A DNA stretch of 64,000 nt, taken from assembly GCA_002498365.1 (NCBI GenBank), contig DAHB01000004.1:233429-297428 (forward strand), written 5' to 3'. The notes beneath the pieces were generated by a model that saw nothing but the letters and a program-made list of their open reading frames with translations, was not told the DNA's origin and searched no databases. Position 1 is the first letter of the stretch, and every line of letters begins with the position of its first letter. Both the position numbers and the translations under genes were made by a program. Positions 31,678 to 39,849 of the stretch are shown in pieces. The stretch is from Methanomassiliicoccaceae archaeon UBA421 (lineage in GTDB: Archaea; Thermoplasmatota; Thermoplasmata; Methanomassiliicoccales; Methanomethylophilaceae).

Positions 31678-32867
31678 AGAAGGCCCTCGGAAAGAAGGCC
31701 GCCTACGGCGAAGATGTGGACCTCACGAAATATGCGGTAGGCGCCCGCGACGGCCCCGTGATCGAGGACCTCGAAAGTTCCGGGAACGAGTTTAAAGGCA
31801 CTATGCAGAGCGTCGGCGTTACCACTGACGAGGACGCCCGTTCCGGGACCATAATGTTCATCGACAATTCCCTGAGCCACTGCTCCTCCTGCAATCCGGA
31901 GGGAGTGGAGATAATCACCACGCAGCAGGCCCTGAAGAAATACGACTGGGTCAGAGAGCGCATTTGGACCGCGGTGGCGCCCGACAAGGACAAGTTCACG
32001 GCCCACACATATCTTGAGCAGTCGGACGGGTACTTCATAAGGGTCAAGTCCGGATACCACATCAAGACGCCGATACAGTCCTGCATGCTCCTGAACGCCG
32101 ACAAGGTGATCCAGAACGTACACAACATGATCATCGTCGAAGACGATGCGTCGGCGGACGTGATAACCGGGTGCGCGACCAGCCCCCACGCCAACGAGTC
32201 CGTTCATGTAGGCGTTTCAGAGATGTTCATCGGAGAGAACGCCGCTCTTTCGTATTCGATGATCCATAACTGGGGAGACAAGACGTCGGTTAGGCCCAGG
32301 ACCGGCATCACCGTCGGCAAGAATTCACATTTCACCAACAATTACGTGATACTCGACAAAGTGGGTACGCTACAGAGCAACCCCGTGGCGAACCTCAACG
32401 GGCCCGGCGCCACCGCCAAGTTCAACTCCATGTGTATCGCGCACGAGGGGTCCGACATCGACAGCGGCTCCATCGTATCTCTTAACAGCAAGGATACATC
32501 GGCCGAGATAATCAGCAGGAGCATCACCGTCGGCGGCAGGATGGTCGCCCGCGGAAGGCTCGTTGGTAACGCGCCCGGAGTAAAAGCCCACCTGGAATGC
32601 AAGAGCATCATCCTCAAGGACGGCGGCACGACCCTCGCGATACCCGAACTGGAAGCTAACATCTCAGACCTGGAGATGACGCACGAGGCCGCCGTGGGAA
32701 AGATCGCCAGAGACCAAATAGAGTATCTGATGTCCAGAGGCCTTTCCGAGGACGAAGCGGTGAGCATGATCGTCAGAGGTTTCCTCTCCGGAGGGATATC
32801 CGGGCTCCCGCCTCAGCTTGAAGCCAAGATCAAAGAGGCCACGAGCATGGCCGACCTCGGGAACTGA
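31650..32867 (+). CDS. sufB: SufB/SufD-family iron-sulfur scaffold
   Basis: 405 residues from the ATG at 31650 (GGAGA precedes by 9 bases); it overlaps sufC by 28 bp. The C-terminal right-handed beta-helix and terminal motif LEMTHEAAVGKIARDQIEYLMSRGL, then DEAVSMIVRGFLS, identify SufB/D. A Cys pair in LSHCSSCNPEGV near 77 may take part in cluster assembly. Archaea with a single sufBC pair use it as the complete scaffold. There is no SufS or SufU gene nearby. Confidence 0.9.
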   Translation: MSADSDDRVKKALGKKAAYGEDVDLTKYAVGARDGPVIEDLESSGNEFKGTMQSVGVTTDEDARSGTIMFIDNSLSHCSSCNPEGVEIITTQQALKKYDWVRERIWTAVAPDKDKFTAHTYLEQSDGYFIRVKSGYHIKTPIQSCMLLNADKVIQNVHNMIIVEDDASADVITGCATSPHANESVHVGVSEMFIGENAALSYSMIHNWGDKTSVRPRTGITVGKNSHFTNNYVILDKVGTLQSNPVANLNGPGATAKFNSMCIAHEGSDIDSGSIVSLNSKDTSAEIISRSITVGGRMVARGRLVGNAPGVKAHLECKSIILKDGGTTLAIPELEANISDLEMTHEAAVGKIARDQIEYLMSRGLSEDEAVSMIVRGFLSGGISGLPPQLEAKIKEATSMADLGN

Positions 32868-33272
32868 TCAGAAGAACGAGCCCACGGCGTGCTTGTCGAC
32901 GGCTCTGATCACGTTTCCGTCCGTGTCGCGGAACGAGGTGTACACTCCGATAGGGCCCATCTCCGGGTCCATCATGAACACCACGCCCTCGTCGATCAGG
33001 CGTCTGTGGAGGGCATATGGGTCGTCCACCCCGATATAGAAGCCCGTGTCGATCCCGGTGGAGGACGATACGATCAGAAGTATCACCGCATCCTCGCGCC
33101 TGAGAACGGCATGGGTGTCCTTCCTGGTCAAGACCTCCATGCCCAGCAGGTCGGAGTAGAAGCCGATGCTGTCGTCGAGGTCGCGGGTCGGGATCCTGAC
33201 GGCCGTTATGTTCTTGGGAAGCCCCTCATCTGTATATTCGAAGTCTCCTCCGTGCGGATCACCTAAAGGCAT
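32868..33272 (-). CDS. VOC (glyoxalase/dioxygenase superfamily) protein
   Basis: 134 residues from ATG 33272, preceded by GGAGGG; an ATG at 33290 close to a TATA-like ATTTATCC is the alternative. One VOC unit of the beta-alpha-beta-beta-beta type: ITAVRIPTRDLDDSIGFYSDLLGMEV near 21-46, VILLIVSSSTG, FYIGVDDPYALHRRLIDEG and VYTSFRDTDGNVIRAVD. It lacks a clear full set of glyoxalase I metal ligands by eye, so methylglyoxal activity is not claimed. Confidence 0.8.
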   Translation of the reverse strand: MPLGDPHGGDFEYTDEGLPKNITAVRIPTRDLDDSIGFYSDLLGMEVLTRKDTHAVLRREDAVILLIVSSSTGIDTGFYIGVDDPYALHRRLIDEGVVFMMDPEMGPIGVYTSFRDTDGNVIRAVDKHAVGSFF

Positions 33273-33366
33273 AGCCCTCCATGCCCTCATATGGATAAAT
33301 CCGTTGCGCCGGCTTCGAGCTTGGCAATAGTTCTTAAAACACTGAGACACTGACGGGGCGATAGAA

Positions 33367-34194
33367 ATGGCAGGAGTAATCAGCGCTGATAAAATAGAAG
33401 AAGATACCAGACTCAAAGAGAGCCTCGGAAAGATCAAACATGTCATAATAGTCCTTAGCGGAAAGGGAGGCGTCGGAAAGAGCACCGTTTCCTCAAACCT
33501 CGCCAGCGCCCTGTCCAACATGGGATACGAGACTGGGATCATGGATGTGGACATCACCGGCCCCAATATACCTAAGATGTTCGGCATAGAGGACGAGAAG
33601 CTGGATGTTCAGAACAACAAGCTTGTACCGGTCATCGTCCCCCCCTCCCTCAAAGTGATGTCGATGGCGTTCCTGCTTCCGACCAAGGACACGCCGGTAC
33701 TGTGGAGGGGGCCCGTGAAGATGACGGCCATAAGGCAGTTCATCGAAGACGTCGAATGGGGGGACCTGGACTACCTGGTCATCGATATGCCTCCGGGTAC
33801 CGGCGACGAGGCGCTTTCCATAATGCAGCTCATCCCCAAGCCGGACGGCGCCGTGATCGTCACCACGCCTCAGGACGTTTCTCTGATGGACAGCCGCAAG
33901 ACGATAACATTCTCTGCCGAAGCTAAGATACCTGTGATCGGGCTTGTGGAGAACATGAGCGGTTTCATCTGCCCCCACTGCGGCGAGGAGACGGACATCT
34001 TCAAGAGCGGCGGAGGAGAGACCGTCGCAAAAGAGTTCGGCGTCCAGTTTCTGGGAAAGGTCCCGATCGAGCCTTCCGTGGTCTTGTCAGGGGACGATGG
34101 CATGCCCGCTGTCCTGAGCGAGCCCGATTCCGCGTCCGCCCAGGCTTTCGGATCGATCATCAAAAAAATAATAGCGACGGTCGAGGCGAAATGA
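33367..34194 (+). CDS. Mrp/NBP35-type iron-sulfur carrier ATPase
   Basis: 275 residues. Deviant Walker A GKGGVGKST at 32-40, switch MDVDITGPNIPKMFG near 59-73, VIDMPPGTGDEA near 138-149 and the CPHC motif (C202, C205) that bridges a 4Fe-4S cluster at the dimer interface. Homologues (ApbC, MMP0704) deliver Fe-S clusters to apoproteins. It overlaps the NifX-like gene by 4 bp (ATGA), so the two are coupled. Confidence 0.93.
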   Translation: MAGVISADKIEEDTRLKESLGKIKHVIIVLSGKGGVGKSTVSSNLASALSNMGYETGIMDVDITGPNIPKMFGIEDEKLDVQNNKLVPVIVPPSLKVMSMAFLLPTKDTPVLWRGPVKMTAIRQFIEDVEWGDLDYLVIDMPPGTGDEALSIMQLIPKPDGAVIVTTPQDVSLMDSRKTITFSAEAKIPVIGLVENMSGFICPHCGEETDIFKSGGGETVAKEFGVQFLGKVPIEPSVVLSGDDGMPAVLSEPDSASAQAFGSIIKKIIATVEAK

Positions 34195-34547
34195 AGATAG
34201 GAGTGCTTGCAGAGGGGGATACGCTGGATTCGTATGTGGCCGATGACTTCGGCCGTGCGCCCTTCTTCCTCATCGTGGACATGGAGACGATGGACTTCAC
34301 CGTAGTTGAGAACGAGCACAAGGATGCGGCCTCAGGGGCCGGGATGCTTGTGGCCGATGCCATAGTCGGCATCGGGGTGGACGCCGTGATCGTGGGCGGC
34401 ATAGGCCACCACGGCTACGACAAGCTCACTGCCGCCGGCATAACCGTGTCCACCGACGAGGAAGGAACGGTGGAGGAGAGCGTAACCGACTTCAGGAGAC
34501 GTTACGAGCGCAGGAAGAAGTTCGAATCCCTGAAGGGATCAGACTGA
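34191..34547 (+). CDS. NifX/NifB-C-terminal-like protein (dinitrogenase FeMo-cofactor biosynthesis domain)
   Basis: 118 residues: MKIGVLAEGDTLDSYVADDFGRAPFFLIVD (residues 1-30) and VADAIVGIGVDAVIVGGIGHHGYDKLTAAGI, the RNase H-like NifX fold. No nif operon is visible, so it is not evidence for nitrogen fixation. In methanogens such small domains pair with Mrp proteins and probably carry metal clusters. A link to the complex iron-sulfur clusters reported for the MCR-activation complex is an interesting but untested inference. Confidence 0.85.
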   Translation: MKIGVLAEGDTLDSYVADDFGRAPFFLIVDMETMDFTVVENEHKDAASGAGMLVADAIVGIGVDAVIVGGIGHHGYDKLTAAGITVSTDEEGTVEESVTDFRRRYERRKKFESLKGSD

Positions 34548-35162
34548 GCGTCTGTCCCCCCATATGATCTTGTGAAGCTGCGGCAGGACCCGGACCTCGA
34601 GCTTTCTCCTGAGGACTTCCTCGGCGAGAGGCCTTAGGTCCATCCCGCCCACCGGCGAGAAGATCACGTTGGTCCCGGGCATGTACGTCCTCAGGACGTC
34701 GGTTGCGAATTCGAAGTCGGAATCGTCGCCGATGATAAATTTGAGCTGGTCCTTTTCTCCGAGGACGGCGATATTGGAGGCGAGCATTCTTTCCGACATC
34801 CCGGACGAGGGGCATTTGATGTCCATGCTTATCATCAGATTCCTATCCTTCGGCAGTCTGCTCACGTCCATCGACCCGTTGGTCTCCAGTACAACGTGCT
34901 TGCCTTCGGATATGAGGGCTTCCAGCAGCTCGGGCAGCTCTTCCTGCAACATGGGCTCCCCTCCCGTTACGCACACATGCGATATCCCGGCGGCCATCTC
35001 CACCAGCTGGGCGACGTCCGTTTCTCTGCCGTCGCCGAAGGCGTATTTGGTGTCGCACCAAGAGCAATCCAGGTTGCATCCCGAGGTGCGGATGAATAGC
35101 GTGGGGGCACCCATCATCAGGCCCTCGCCCTGGATCGATACAAATGTTTCGCATATCTTCAT
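34539..35162 (-). CDS. queE: 7-carboxy-7-deazaguanine synthase QueE (radical SAM)
   Basis: 207 residues. The radical SAM cluster motif C-x3-C-x2-C is in SGCNLDCSWCDTKY (C29, C33, C36), with VCVTGGEPMLQ near 73-83 as the SAM-binding GGEP motif. It converts 6-carboxytetrahydropterin to 7-carboxy-7-deazaguanine for preQ0, the precursor of archaeosine in tRNA. It lies 4 bp after queC in queD-queC-queE order. It overlaps the convergent NifX gene by 9 bp. Confidence 0.92.
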   Translation of the reverse strand: MKICETFVSIQGEGLMMGAPTLFIRTSGCNLDCSWCDTKYAFGDGRETDVAQLVEMAAGISHVCVTGGEPMLQEELPELLEALISEGKHVVLETNGSMDVSRLPKDRNLMISMDIKCPSSGMSERMLASNIAVLGEKDQLKFIIGDDSDFEFATDVLRTYMPGTNVIFSPVGGMDLRPLAEEVLRRKLEVRVLPQLHKIIWGDRRSV

Positions 35163-35166
35163 TGTA

Positions 35167-35835
35167 TCACTCGTAATCGATCTCGTCCTTGAATCCGGCC
35201 TCTTCGAAGCCTTTGAGCCTCAGCCTGCAGGAATCGCAGTGGCCGCAGGCCTTCTCTCCTCCCCCGTAGCATGACCAGGTGAGGTGAAGAGGAGCGCCGA
35301 GCTCCTTGCCCAGACGGACGATGTCCGCCTTCGACATGTGCAGTATCGGCGCCATGATCTTGATAGGACTTCCCTCGACACCTGCTTTCGTCCCCTTTTC
35401 CAACATGCCCTCGAAGGATCTGAAGAACTCCGGGCGGCAGTCGGGGTAACCTGAATAATCGACGACGTTAGCGCCGATGTAGATCCTGTCCGCATCCACC
35501 GACTCGCAGAGTCCGGCGGCAATGCTGAGGAAAATTATGTTCCTTGCAGGGACGTAAGTTATGGGGATCTCCTTGTCCAGGCTCCCTTCGCGGTCCATGG
35601 GGACATCGATGTCTTCCTTTGTAAGAGCAGATCTGAAAGACGAGAGGTTTATGTCGATTATCGTGTGCATCACGCCGTATTGCCTGCAGACCTCCGTGGC
35701 AGAGACCAGCTCCCTGCTGTGCCTCTGACCGTAGCGGAAGCTGACCGCGAACACCTCGCATCCGTCGCTTATTGCCTGTGCCAGCGTCGTTGTAGAATCT
35801 AGTCCTCCGGAGAGAAGGACGACGGCCCTCGTCAT
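35167..35835 (-). CDS. queC: 7-cyano-7-deazaguanine synthase QueC
   Basis: 222 residues from the ATG at 35835, overlapping the queD stop as ATGA. PP-loop SGGLDSTT near 10-17, and four C-terminal zinc Cys in SCYGGGEKACGHCDSCRLR near 193-211. The enzyme converts carboxy-deazaguanine to preQ0 with ATP and ammonia. A longer upstream start would overlap queD more and is not needed. Confidence 0.94.
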   Translation of the reverse strand: MTRAVVLLSGGLDSTTTLAQAISDGCEVFAVSFRYGQRHSRELVSATEVCRQYGVMHTIIDINLSSFRSALTKEDIDVPMDREGSLDKEIPITYVPARNIIFLSIAAGLCESVDADRIYIGANVVDYSGYPDCRPEFFRSFEGMLEKGTKAGVEGSPIKIMAPILHMSKADIVRLGKELGAPLHLTWSCYGGGEKACGHCDSCRLRLKGFEEAGFKDEIDYE

Positions 35836-36314
35836 CTGAGCTCCACCGTGTACCATGCAGTCTGTCCGCGCTCCTCGTCCAGGCCTATTGAGACGGACCT
35901 CACGTTCTCCGGGAAGGCCACATCGTTGATCATCTTATGGACCATAAGCTTGGACATCTCCTCCGCCGTGGTATTGGGAAGGTCCAATATCACCACGTCC
36001 TCCGCGGGGAACACGTACCTCTTACCGCATGCGACGGCCTCTACCGAGGTATCGGTCAGCTCGATAAGCACGTCCTCTGAATCCGAAGGAAGCAACGTCG
36101 TGTGGTCCAAGAGCGCTATCATCTGGCGGAGCTCCTTCTTCAGGACCACGAAGTCCATTAGCATCCCGTTCTCTCCGATCTCCCCTTCCAGCTTCAGACG
36201 GACCACATATGAGTGGCCATGAAGCCTGGAGCACTTGTCATGCCTCGGAATAAAATGGCAGGCCGAGAACCCTAAGCCCAAATACTCTCCGTCGATCTCC
36301 AATTGCATTTTCAT
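35832..36314 (-). CDS. queD: 6-carboxy-5,6,7,8-tetrahydropterin synthase QueD
   Basis: 160 residues of the PTPS fold. Zinc-binding His are seen in FSACHFIP and LHGHSY near 20-36, and LDHTTLLP is the family motif near 69-76. First step from dihydroneopterin triphosphate toward preQ0. Start ATG 36314 overlaps the mtxX stop by 4 bp; a second ATG two codons later is possible. The tgtA and arcS genes that finish archaeosine are not in the window. Confidence 0.9.
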   Translation of the reverse strand: MKMQLEIDGEYLGLGFSACHFIPRHDKCSRLHGHSYVVRLKLEGEIGENGMLMDFVVLKKELRQMIALLDHTTLLPSDSEDVLIELTDTSVEAVACGKRYVFPAEDVVILDLPNTTAEEMSKLMVHKMINDVAFPENVRSVSIGLDEERGQTAWYTVELR

Positions 36315-37054
36315 CTCTCCGTAAGCCTAAGGGCCAGAGCTATCGAGTCGCGATAGTCCGTTTTCGCCCTGGACGTGTCCACGAACACTTTTTCGATGTT
36401 GACTATCGGCGCCCCGAGCGCCATGGTGTTGCCGACCAGGTGCATCGCCCTGAACAGCAGATTGCCGGATATGCCCTCGGGCGCGATAACTATATCGGCG
36501 TCCCTCACCGCATTCTCTATCAGTATCTGGGAATGATATGCGTCGTAACCCTTTTCGGTAAGCATCTTCACAAGCGAACGGGCATCGTCGATGCTGCTGT
36601 TCACAGCCCTGCATCTTCCGTAGTCCTCGCACCTTCCTCCCGACATGACGGCGATCCTGGTCCCGAGGCCTATCTTGCGCGCAAGCCCCACGGAGCTCAC
36701 GGCCAGTCCGAACCTCTGCTGGACGGTCCACCCCTCGTCGATCCCCACGGGGGAAAGCAGGAATAGCTTCCCGCCGGGAGGCCCCATTAGGACCACCCTT
36801 TCGAGCGCTTTTATGCCCAGCACCTGCTTGAGCATCGGCAACAGGACGGAGGACGACATGTCGCCGCGCACGGCGGCATCTATCTTCCCGGACATCAGGT
36901 CTTCGACGAGTTCGGCGGGGTTTCCGTATATAGTTACGCATCCGCGTTCGAAGGCTTCGGCGCTCCTCTCCACATTCCCCATGTCCGACCCACGGCCGAT
37001 GCCGACCCGGGCATCGGGCAACGGTCCGGAAAGGAACTCTTCCGACGTTACCAT
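36311..37054 (-). CDS. mtxX: MtxX, methanogenesis marker protein 4
   Basis: 247 residues. The sequence (VGIGRGSDMGNVERSAEAFERG, VVLMGPPGGKLFLLSPVGIDEGW, IVIAPEGISGNLLFRAMHLVG) matches MtxX/marker 4, a phosphotransacetylase-like family confined to methanogens. It was named as a putative methyltransferase, but the activity is unproven. A TATA-like TTAAAATAAT about 25 bp upstream of the ATG implies a leaderless mRNA that continues into queDCE. Confidence 0.88.
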   Translation of the reverse strand: MVTSEEFLSGPLPDARVGIGRGSDMGNVERSAEAFERGCVTIYGNPAELVEDLMSGKIDAAVRGDMSSSVLLPMLKQVLGIKALERVVLMGPPGGKLFLLSPVGIDEGWTVQQRFGLAVSSVGLARKIGLGTRIAVMSGGRCEDYGRCRAVNSSIDDARSLVKMLTEKGYDAYHSQILIENAVRDADIVIAPEGISGNLLFRAMHLVGNTMALGAPIVNIEKVFVDTSRAKTDYRDSIALALRLTER

Positions 37055-37111
37055 GGGTGACCATTACTTCGGGATTATTTTAAGGTGAGTCAGCCACCGG
37101 AGCCGAAAAGT

Positions 37112-38095
37112 TCAGCGGCGTATGGCATCGAACTCATAATCTTCCCAGTCGCGAAGTCCCAGGGCTATCTCGGCCTCAGGGATCGTCAGGACCGGCTTGC
37201 TGAATCTCGCTGACTCGTCCATGGCGATACGGGGGCATGCCGTGTTCACAAAGGCATCGACACGATAATGTGCCAGTGTATCGGGGTTTATCTCGTCCAG
37301 AAGTATTGTGTACGCCTTTTTTCCCGCGCCTCTGATCTTCTCCGCGATCATCTCCGCTTCCTAAGAACGATTCTGCCCCGCCTTGCTGCATATGATTATC
37401 ATGAATCTTTCTGCCTCGGAGGCGATGGCTATCGATCCGAAACGCCTCCTTAGAATGCGGTCCTTGATGCTCTCGACGCTCCTCATATCGCCGGTTACGG
37501 GATTGAGAACGAAAAGCTCCTTTTCCGTGCCGAAAGCGGCCGCCAGCGGGTGGAAATCACCCTCTCCCAGAAAAAGGAATGCGTCCACGGAATCCGAGAC
37601 CGCTTCCGCGGCGCTGCAGTCGCAGCCGAGGACCTGGCCCGGATACATTATGCGCTTATCCCCGGCGGAGACGAAGGCTTTCCTTCCCGACGATTCTATG
37701 ATCCCCACGGCCTCGGGGATCAGGTCGATGTACTGGACGGACGCAAGCACTCCTACGTTCCGGGGAAGCATTCCTACACATTCCCCGAGTGGCCCGGCGA
37801 TGGAACAATCGGCGCGGGCCTCGATGAAAAGGACGTCGGGGTCGCTGCCCAGCGACGGCATGGCGGAATGGCCGTAATGGACCAGCGCATCCGCGACCCT
37901 CCTGAAATCTGAATAATAGTCGCAGGCGCCATAGCAAGGGCGCCCGACGATTATCACCTCGGCGCCTGCAGAGCCCAGGGCGTCGGAGATCTCCGATGCT
38001 CTGAGCTTGAGTCCCTCCGGGAGCTGAACAGCCACTCTGGAATAGCCGTTAGACCTTATCCACCGAGCGGTCCGTTCGAGCTCCAGGTCGAACAT
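37112..38095 (-). CDS. dph2: Diphthamide synthase Dph2 with in-frame TAG (probable pyrrolysine)
   Basis: 327 residues if codon 245 (TAG, 37361-37363) is read through; the true stop is TGA at 37112. Dph2 is an unusual radical SAM enzyme that starts diphthamide on EF2. Its 4Fe-4S cluster is held by three Cys spread over the protein: CYGACD (C58), LGCDCS (C158) and NTACPRI (C287). C287 lies 42 residues after the TAG, in the same frame, in a part that reads as a normal Dph2 C-terminus (KKAYTILLDEINPD, VDAFVNTACPRIAMD). Stopping at TAG would remove the third ligand. The start is ATG 38095, in a TGATG overlap with L10e. Alternatives are a genuine nonsense mutation, a sequencing error, or Pyl insertion, which I favour. 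Confidence 0.85.
37361..37363 (-). other. In-frame TAG, probable pyrrolysine codon in dph2
   Basis: The minus strand reads AAT-CGT-TCT-TAG-GAA-GCG-GAG-ATG, with the same frame open on both sides (245 codons before, 82 after). No frame change is needed. TAG directed to pyrrolysine is established for Methanomassiliicoccales methylamine methyltransferases. No other CDS in the window has a TAG, either inside or at its end. Confidence 0.75.
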
Positions 38096-38610
38096 CACTT
38101 GGCGTATTCCTTACCCTCTTCCACATCAATGTAGCAGGGAGAGGGCATTTTCATGGATGCTCTCCAAAGAGCGTCTTTGGCGGAGTTGAATACGGCAGGG
38201 GTGCAACGGATCGTGTACACGGCCTGTCCGCGCTCGAGCCTGGCGGCCGTTCCGACGTTCTTTCCGAAACCGTTGCGCATTCCGCTGGAAACACGGTCTG
38301 CACCTGCTCCCGTAGCCATCTTGTTCTCTCTGAGTACCATGTGAGGGTACGTCCTGACCGTGAAGTGGTAGTTGCTGACTCCGAGCTTGCCCAGCACTCT
38401 GTTGGCGGCTATACGTCCGGACTCCAGCGCGGTGTGCCTTATCTGGACCCTGTTCTCCACTCTGAGCGTGATCTTGATCGGGAAGTCTGCCTTGAGGTCT
38501 CCCATCTCAAACTGGCTGAGCCTGCTTGCGGGCACTCCTCCCATGTATTCGCGGCGAGTATACGCCTGTCCTTTAATTTCTCTGTACATCGATGCGGGCT
38601 TTCTTACCAT
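38095..38610 (-). CDS. rpl10e: 50S ribosomal protein uL16 (L10e)
   Basis: 171 residues from the ATG at 38610, preceded by GGTGGTG as ribosome site. MVRKPASMYREIKGQAYTRREYMGGVP (read as residues 1-20 and 21-27), GAGADRVSSGMRNGFGK and RCTPAVFNSAKDALWRA are archaeal L10e features. It binds near the tRNA elbow and A-site of the large subunit. It is followed by dph2 with a one-base overlap (TGATG). TATA-like CTTAAATACA at 38653-38662. Confidence 0.95.
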   Translation of the reverse strand: MVRKPASMYREIKGQAYTRREYMGGVPASRLSQFEMGDLKADFPIKITLRVENRVQIRHTALESGRIAANRVLGKLGVSNYHFTVRTYPHMVLRENKMATGAGADRVSSGMRNGFGKNVGTAARLERGQAVYTIRCTPAVFNSAKDALWRASMKMPSPCYIDVEEGKEYAK

Positions 38611-38652
38611 TTGCACCACCTAGTGATTGCGACGGGCACACATTCCTGATTT

Positions 38653-38662
38653 TGTATTTAAG
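38653..38662 (-). promoter_or_regulatory. TATA box of L10e-dph2
   Basis: The minus strand reads CTTAAATACA, about 47 bases upstream of the ATG at 38610, giving a leader of roughly 20 nt with a Shine-Dalgarno. The rest of the gap 38611-38819 holds a second TATA-like CTATAATAAA near 38682 and nothing else I recognise. Confidence 0.4.
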
Positions 38663-38819
38663 GGCTACTGTCTTTTTCTATAATAAAAAGGCAGACCTGG
38701 TAATGTGACTCCCGGTACGACTCCATGGACAGGTATGCTAAATAATTTGCCTCCGGGCGATGTCCCCGATACATTCGGGAATATGTTAAAAACAAGGAAT
38801 GCATTGCGCTTTCGCCAGT

Positions 38820-39803
38820 ATGGATACTCTGACTTTCAAAGTGGTCCCCGATGTAGGGAACGAAGTTACCGCAGAACAGGCGGACCTCGTCATAAAGGAT
38901 GTCCAGAGCATGCTTTCTCACATTGGGATGTTCATCGTGACCGCAGAGATGGGATTGCAGGGCAAGGCTCCCGAGGGATTCGGGTCCAAGTTCGATCTGG
39001 GCATCGAACCCAGGGAGCGCAGGCCCGACGAGAACTCCCTGCTCAACGTCGCCCTGGTGAAGCTCGAAGAGACCCTCGACGTGGCGGGAAGCGACATAAT
39101 CAACCGCTGGCTTTCGGAGAATTACACCGACCCCCGATACAGGGCGGCCGTCGCCAAAGACCTTATGAAGCTCTGCGTCGACCTGGAGGGCTGCAGGCTC
39201 TGCTATGGGCGCGGAAGAAGGATGAGGGAGCTCTTCAACGCCCGTCCGGAACGCTTCGGCGAAAGCGCCGGCGCCGAAACGAGGACTTTCACCTGTGCTC
39301 TTGCCGGGGCCGTCTGCAGGAAGAGCGACATGAAGGGCCGCAACGCATACTATCTCGATTCCGGAGACCGTACGTCGAAGATAACCACCGGAAAGGATTT
39401 TCCCGAAAGGACCGCAGACTCGTATTCCCGTGCGGGACCGTGTCTGGTGTCCGGAATGGCGGTTCTTGACGATGAAGAGAACATCGTAGAGGTCAGGGAC
39501 GTTTGCGGAGTGAGCGATTTCCCGGGAATAGTCTTCAAACGCATCATAACTCCCGATTCAGACCTGGCACTTCTAAATCCGATGGCCGCTGACGTTTCTT
39601 TCGACAGAAATACCCGCAAATGGACCCTGACCAACGACCTGGTGGGAATTTCCGCTTCGAAGCCCAACTGGAACGAGGCCGTTGCGGCGTTCCATGACTA
39701 TTTCATGTTCCTCTGGGAAACCTACGTGGAACAATCAAAGGGTAGTCTGAGCGAAGAAGAGAAAGAAATACGCGACTATCTTATGTCGCTCGTGCCTTTC
39801 TGA
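38820..39803 (+). CDS. Conserved-looking hypothetical protein with Cys pairs
   Basis: 327 residues from the ATG at 38820. No signal peptide or membrane segment. Cys-containing stretch LMKLCVDLEGCRLCYGRGRRMRELFNARPERFG near 115-145 and later TFTCALAGAVCRKSD and EVRDVCGVSDFPG. Spacing C-x6-C-x2-C followed by further Cys is compatible with a metal site. I do not recognise the family. It stands alone between L10e and rnp4. Codon use looks like its neighbours, so recent transfer is not suggested. Confidence 0.6.
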   Translation: MDTLTFKVVPDVGNEVTAEQADLVIKDVQSMLSHIGMFIVTAEMGLQGKAPEGFGSKFDLGIEPRERRPDENSLLNVALVKLEETLDVAGSDIINRWLSENYTDPRYRAAVAKDLMKLCVDLEGCRLCYGRGRRMRELFNARPERFGESAGAETRTFTCALAGAVCRKSDMKGRNAYYLDSGDRTSKITTGKDFPERTADSYSRAGPCLVSGMAVLDDEENIVEVRDVCGVSDFPGIVFKRIITPDSDLALLNPMAADVSFDRNTRKWTLTNDLVGISASKPNWNEAVAAFHDYFMFLWETYVEQSKGSLSEEEKEIRDYLMSLVPF

Positions 39804-39849
39804 ATTTTTCTCCCTAATATTTATATTACCCGCGCATTGTGACCAAACG

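Noticed and set aside
34191..34547. NifX as evidence of nitrogen fixation
   Set aside because: No nifHDKEN or nifB gene is in the window; NifX-like single domains are common in non-diazotrophic archaea.
37352..37363. Frameshift or pseudogene explanation for dph2
   Set aside because: The frame is identical on both sides of the TAG and no base needs to be added or lost. The downstream part keeps conserved residues, which argues against decay. Only a single-base substitution error remains as a competing explanation.
38658..38921. Minus-strand ORF of 87 codons in the gap after L10e
   Set aside because: Its start lies inside the 38820 gene, it has no ribosome site and no recognisable sequence. 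The gap is better explained as promoters.
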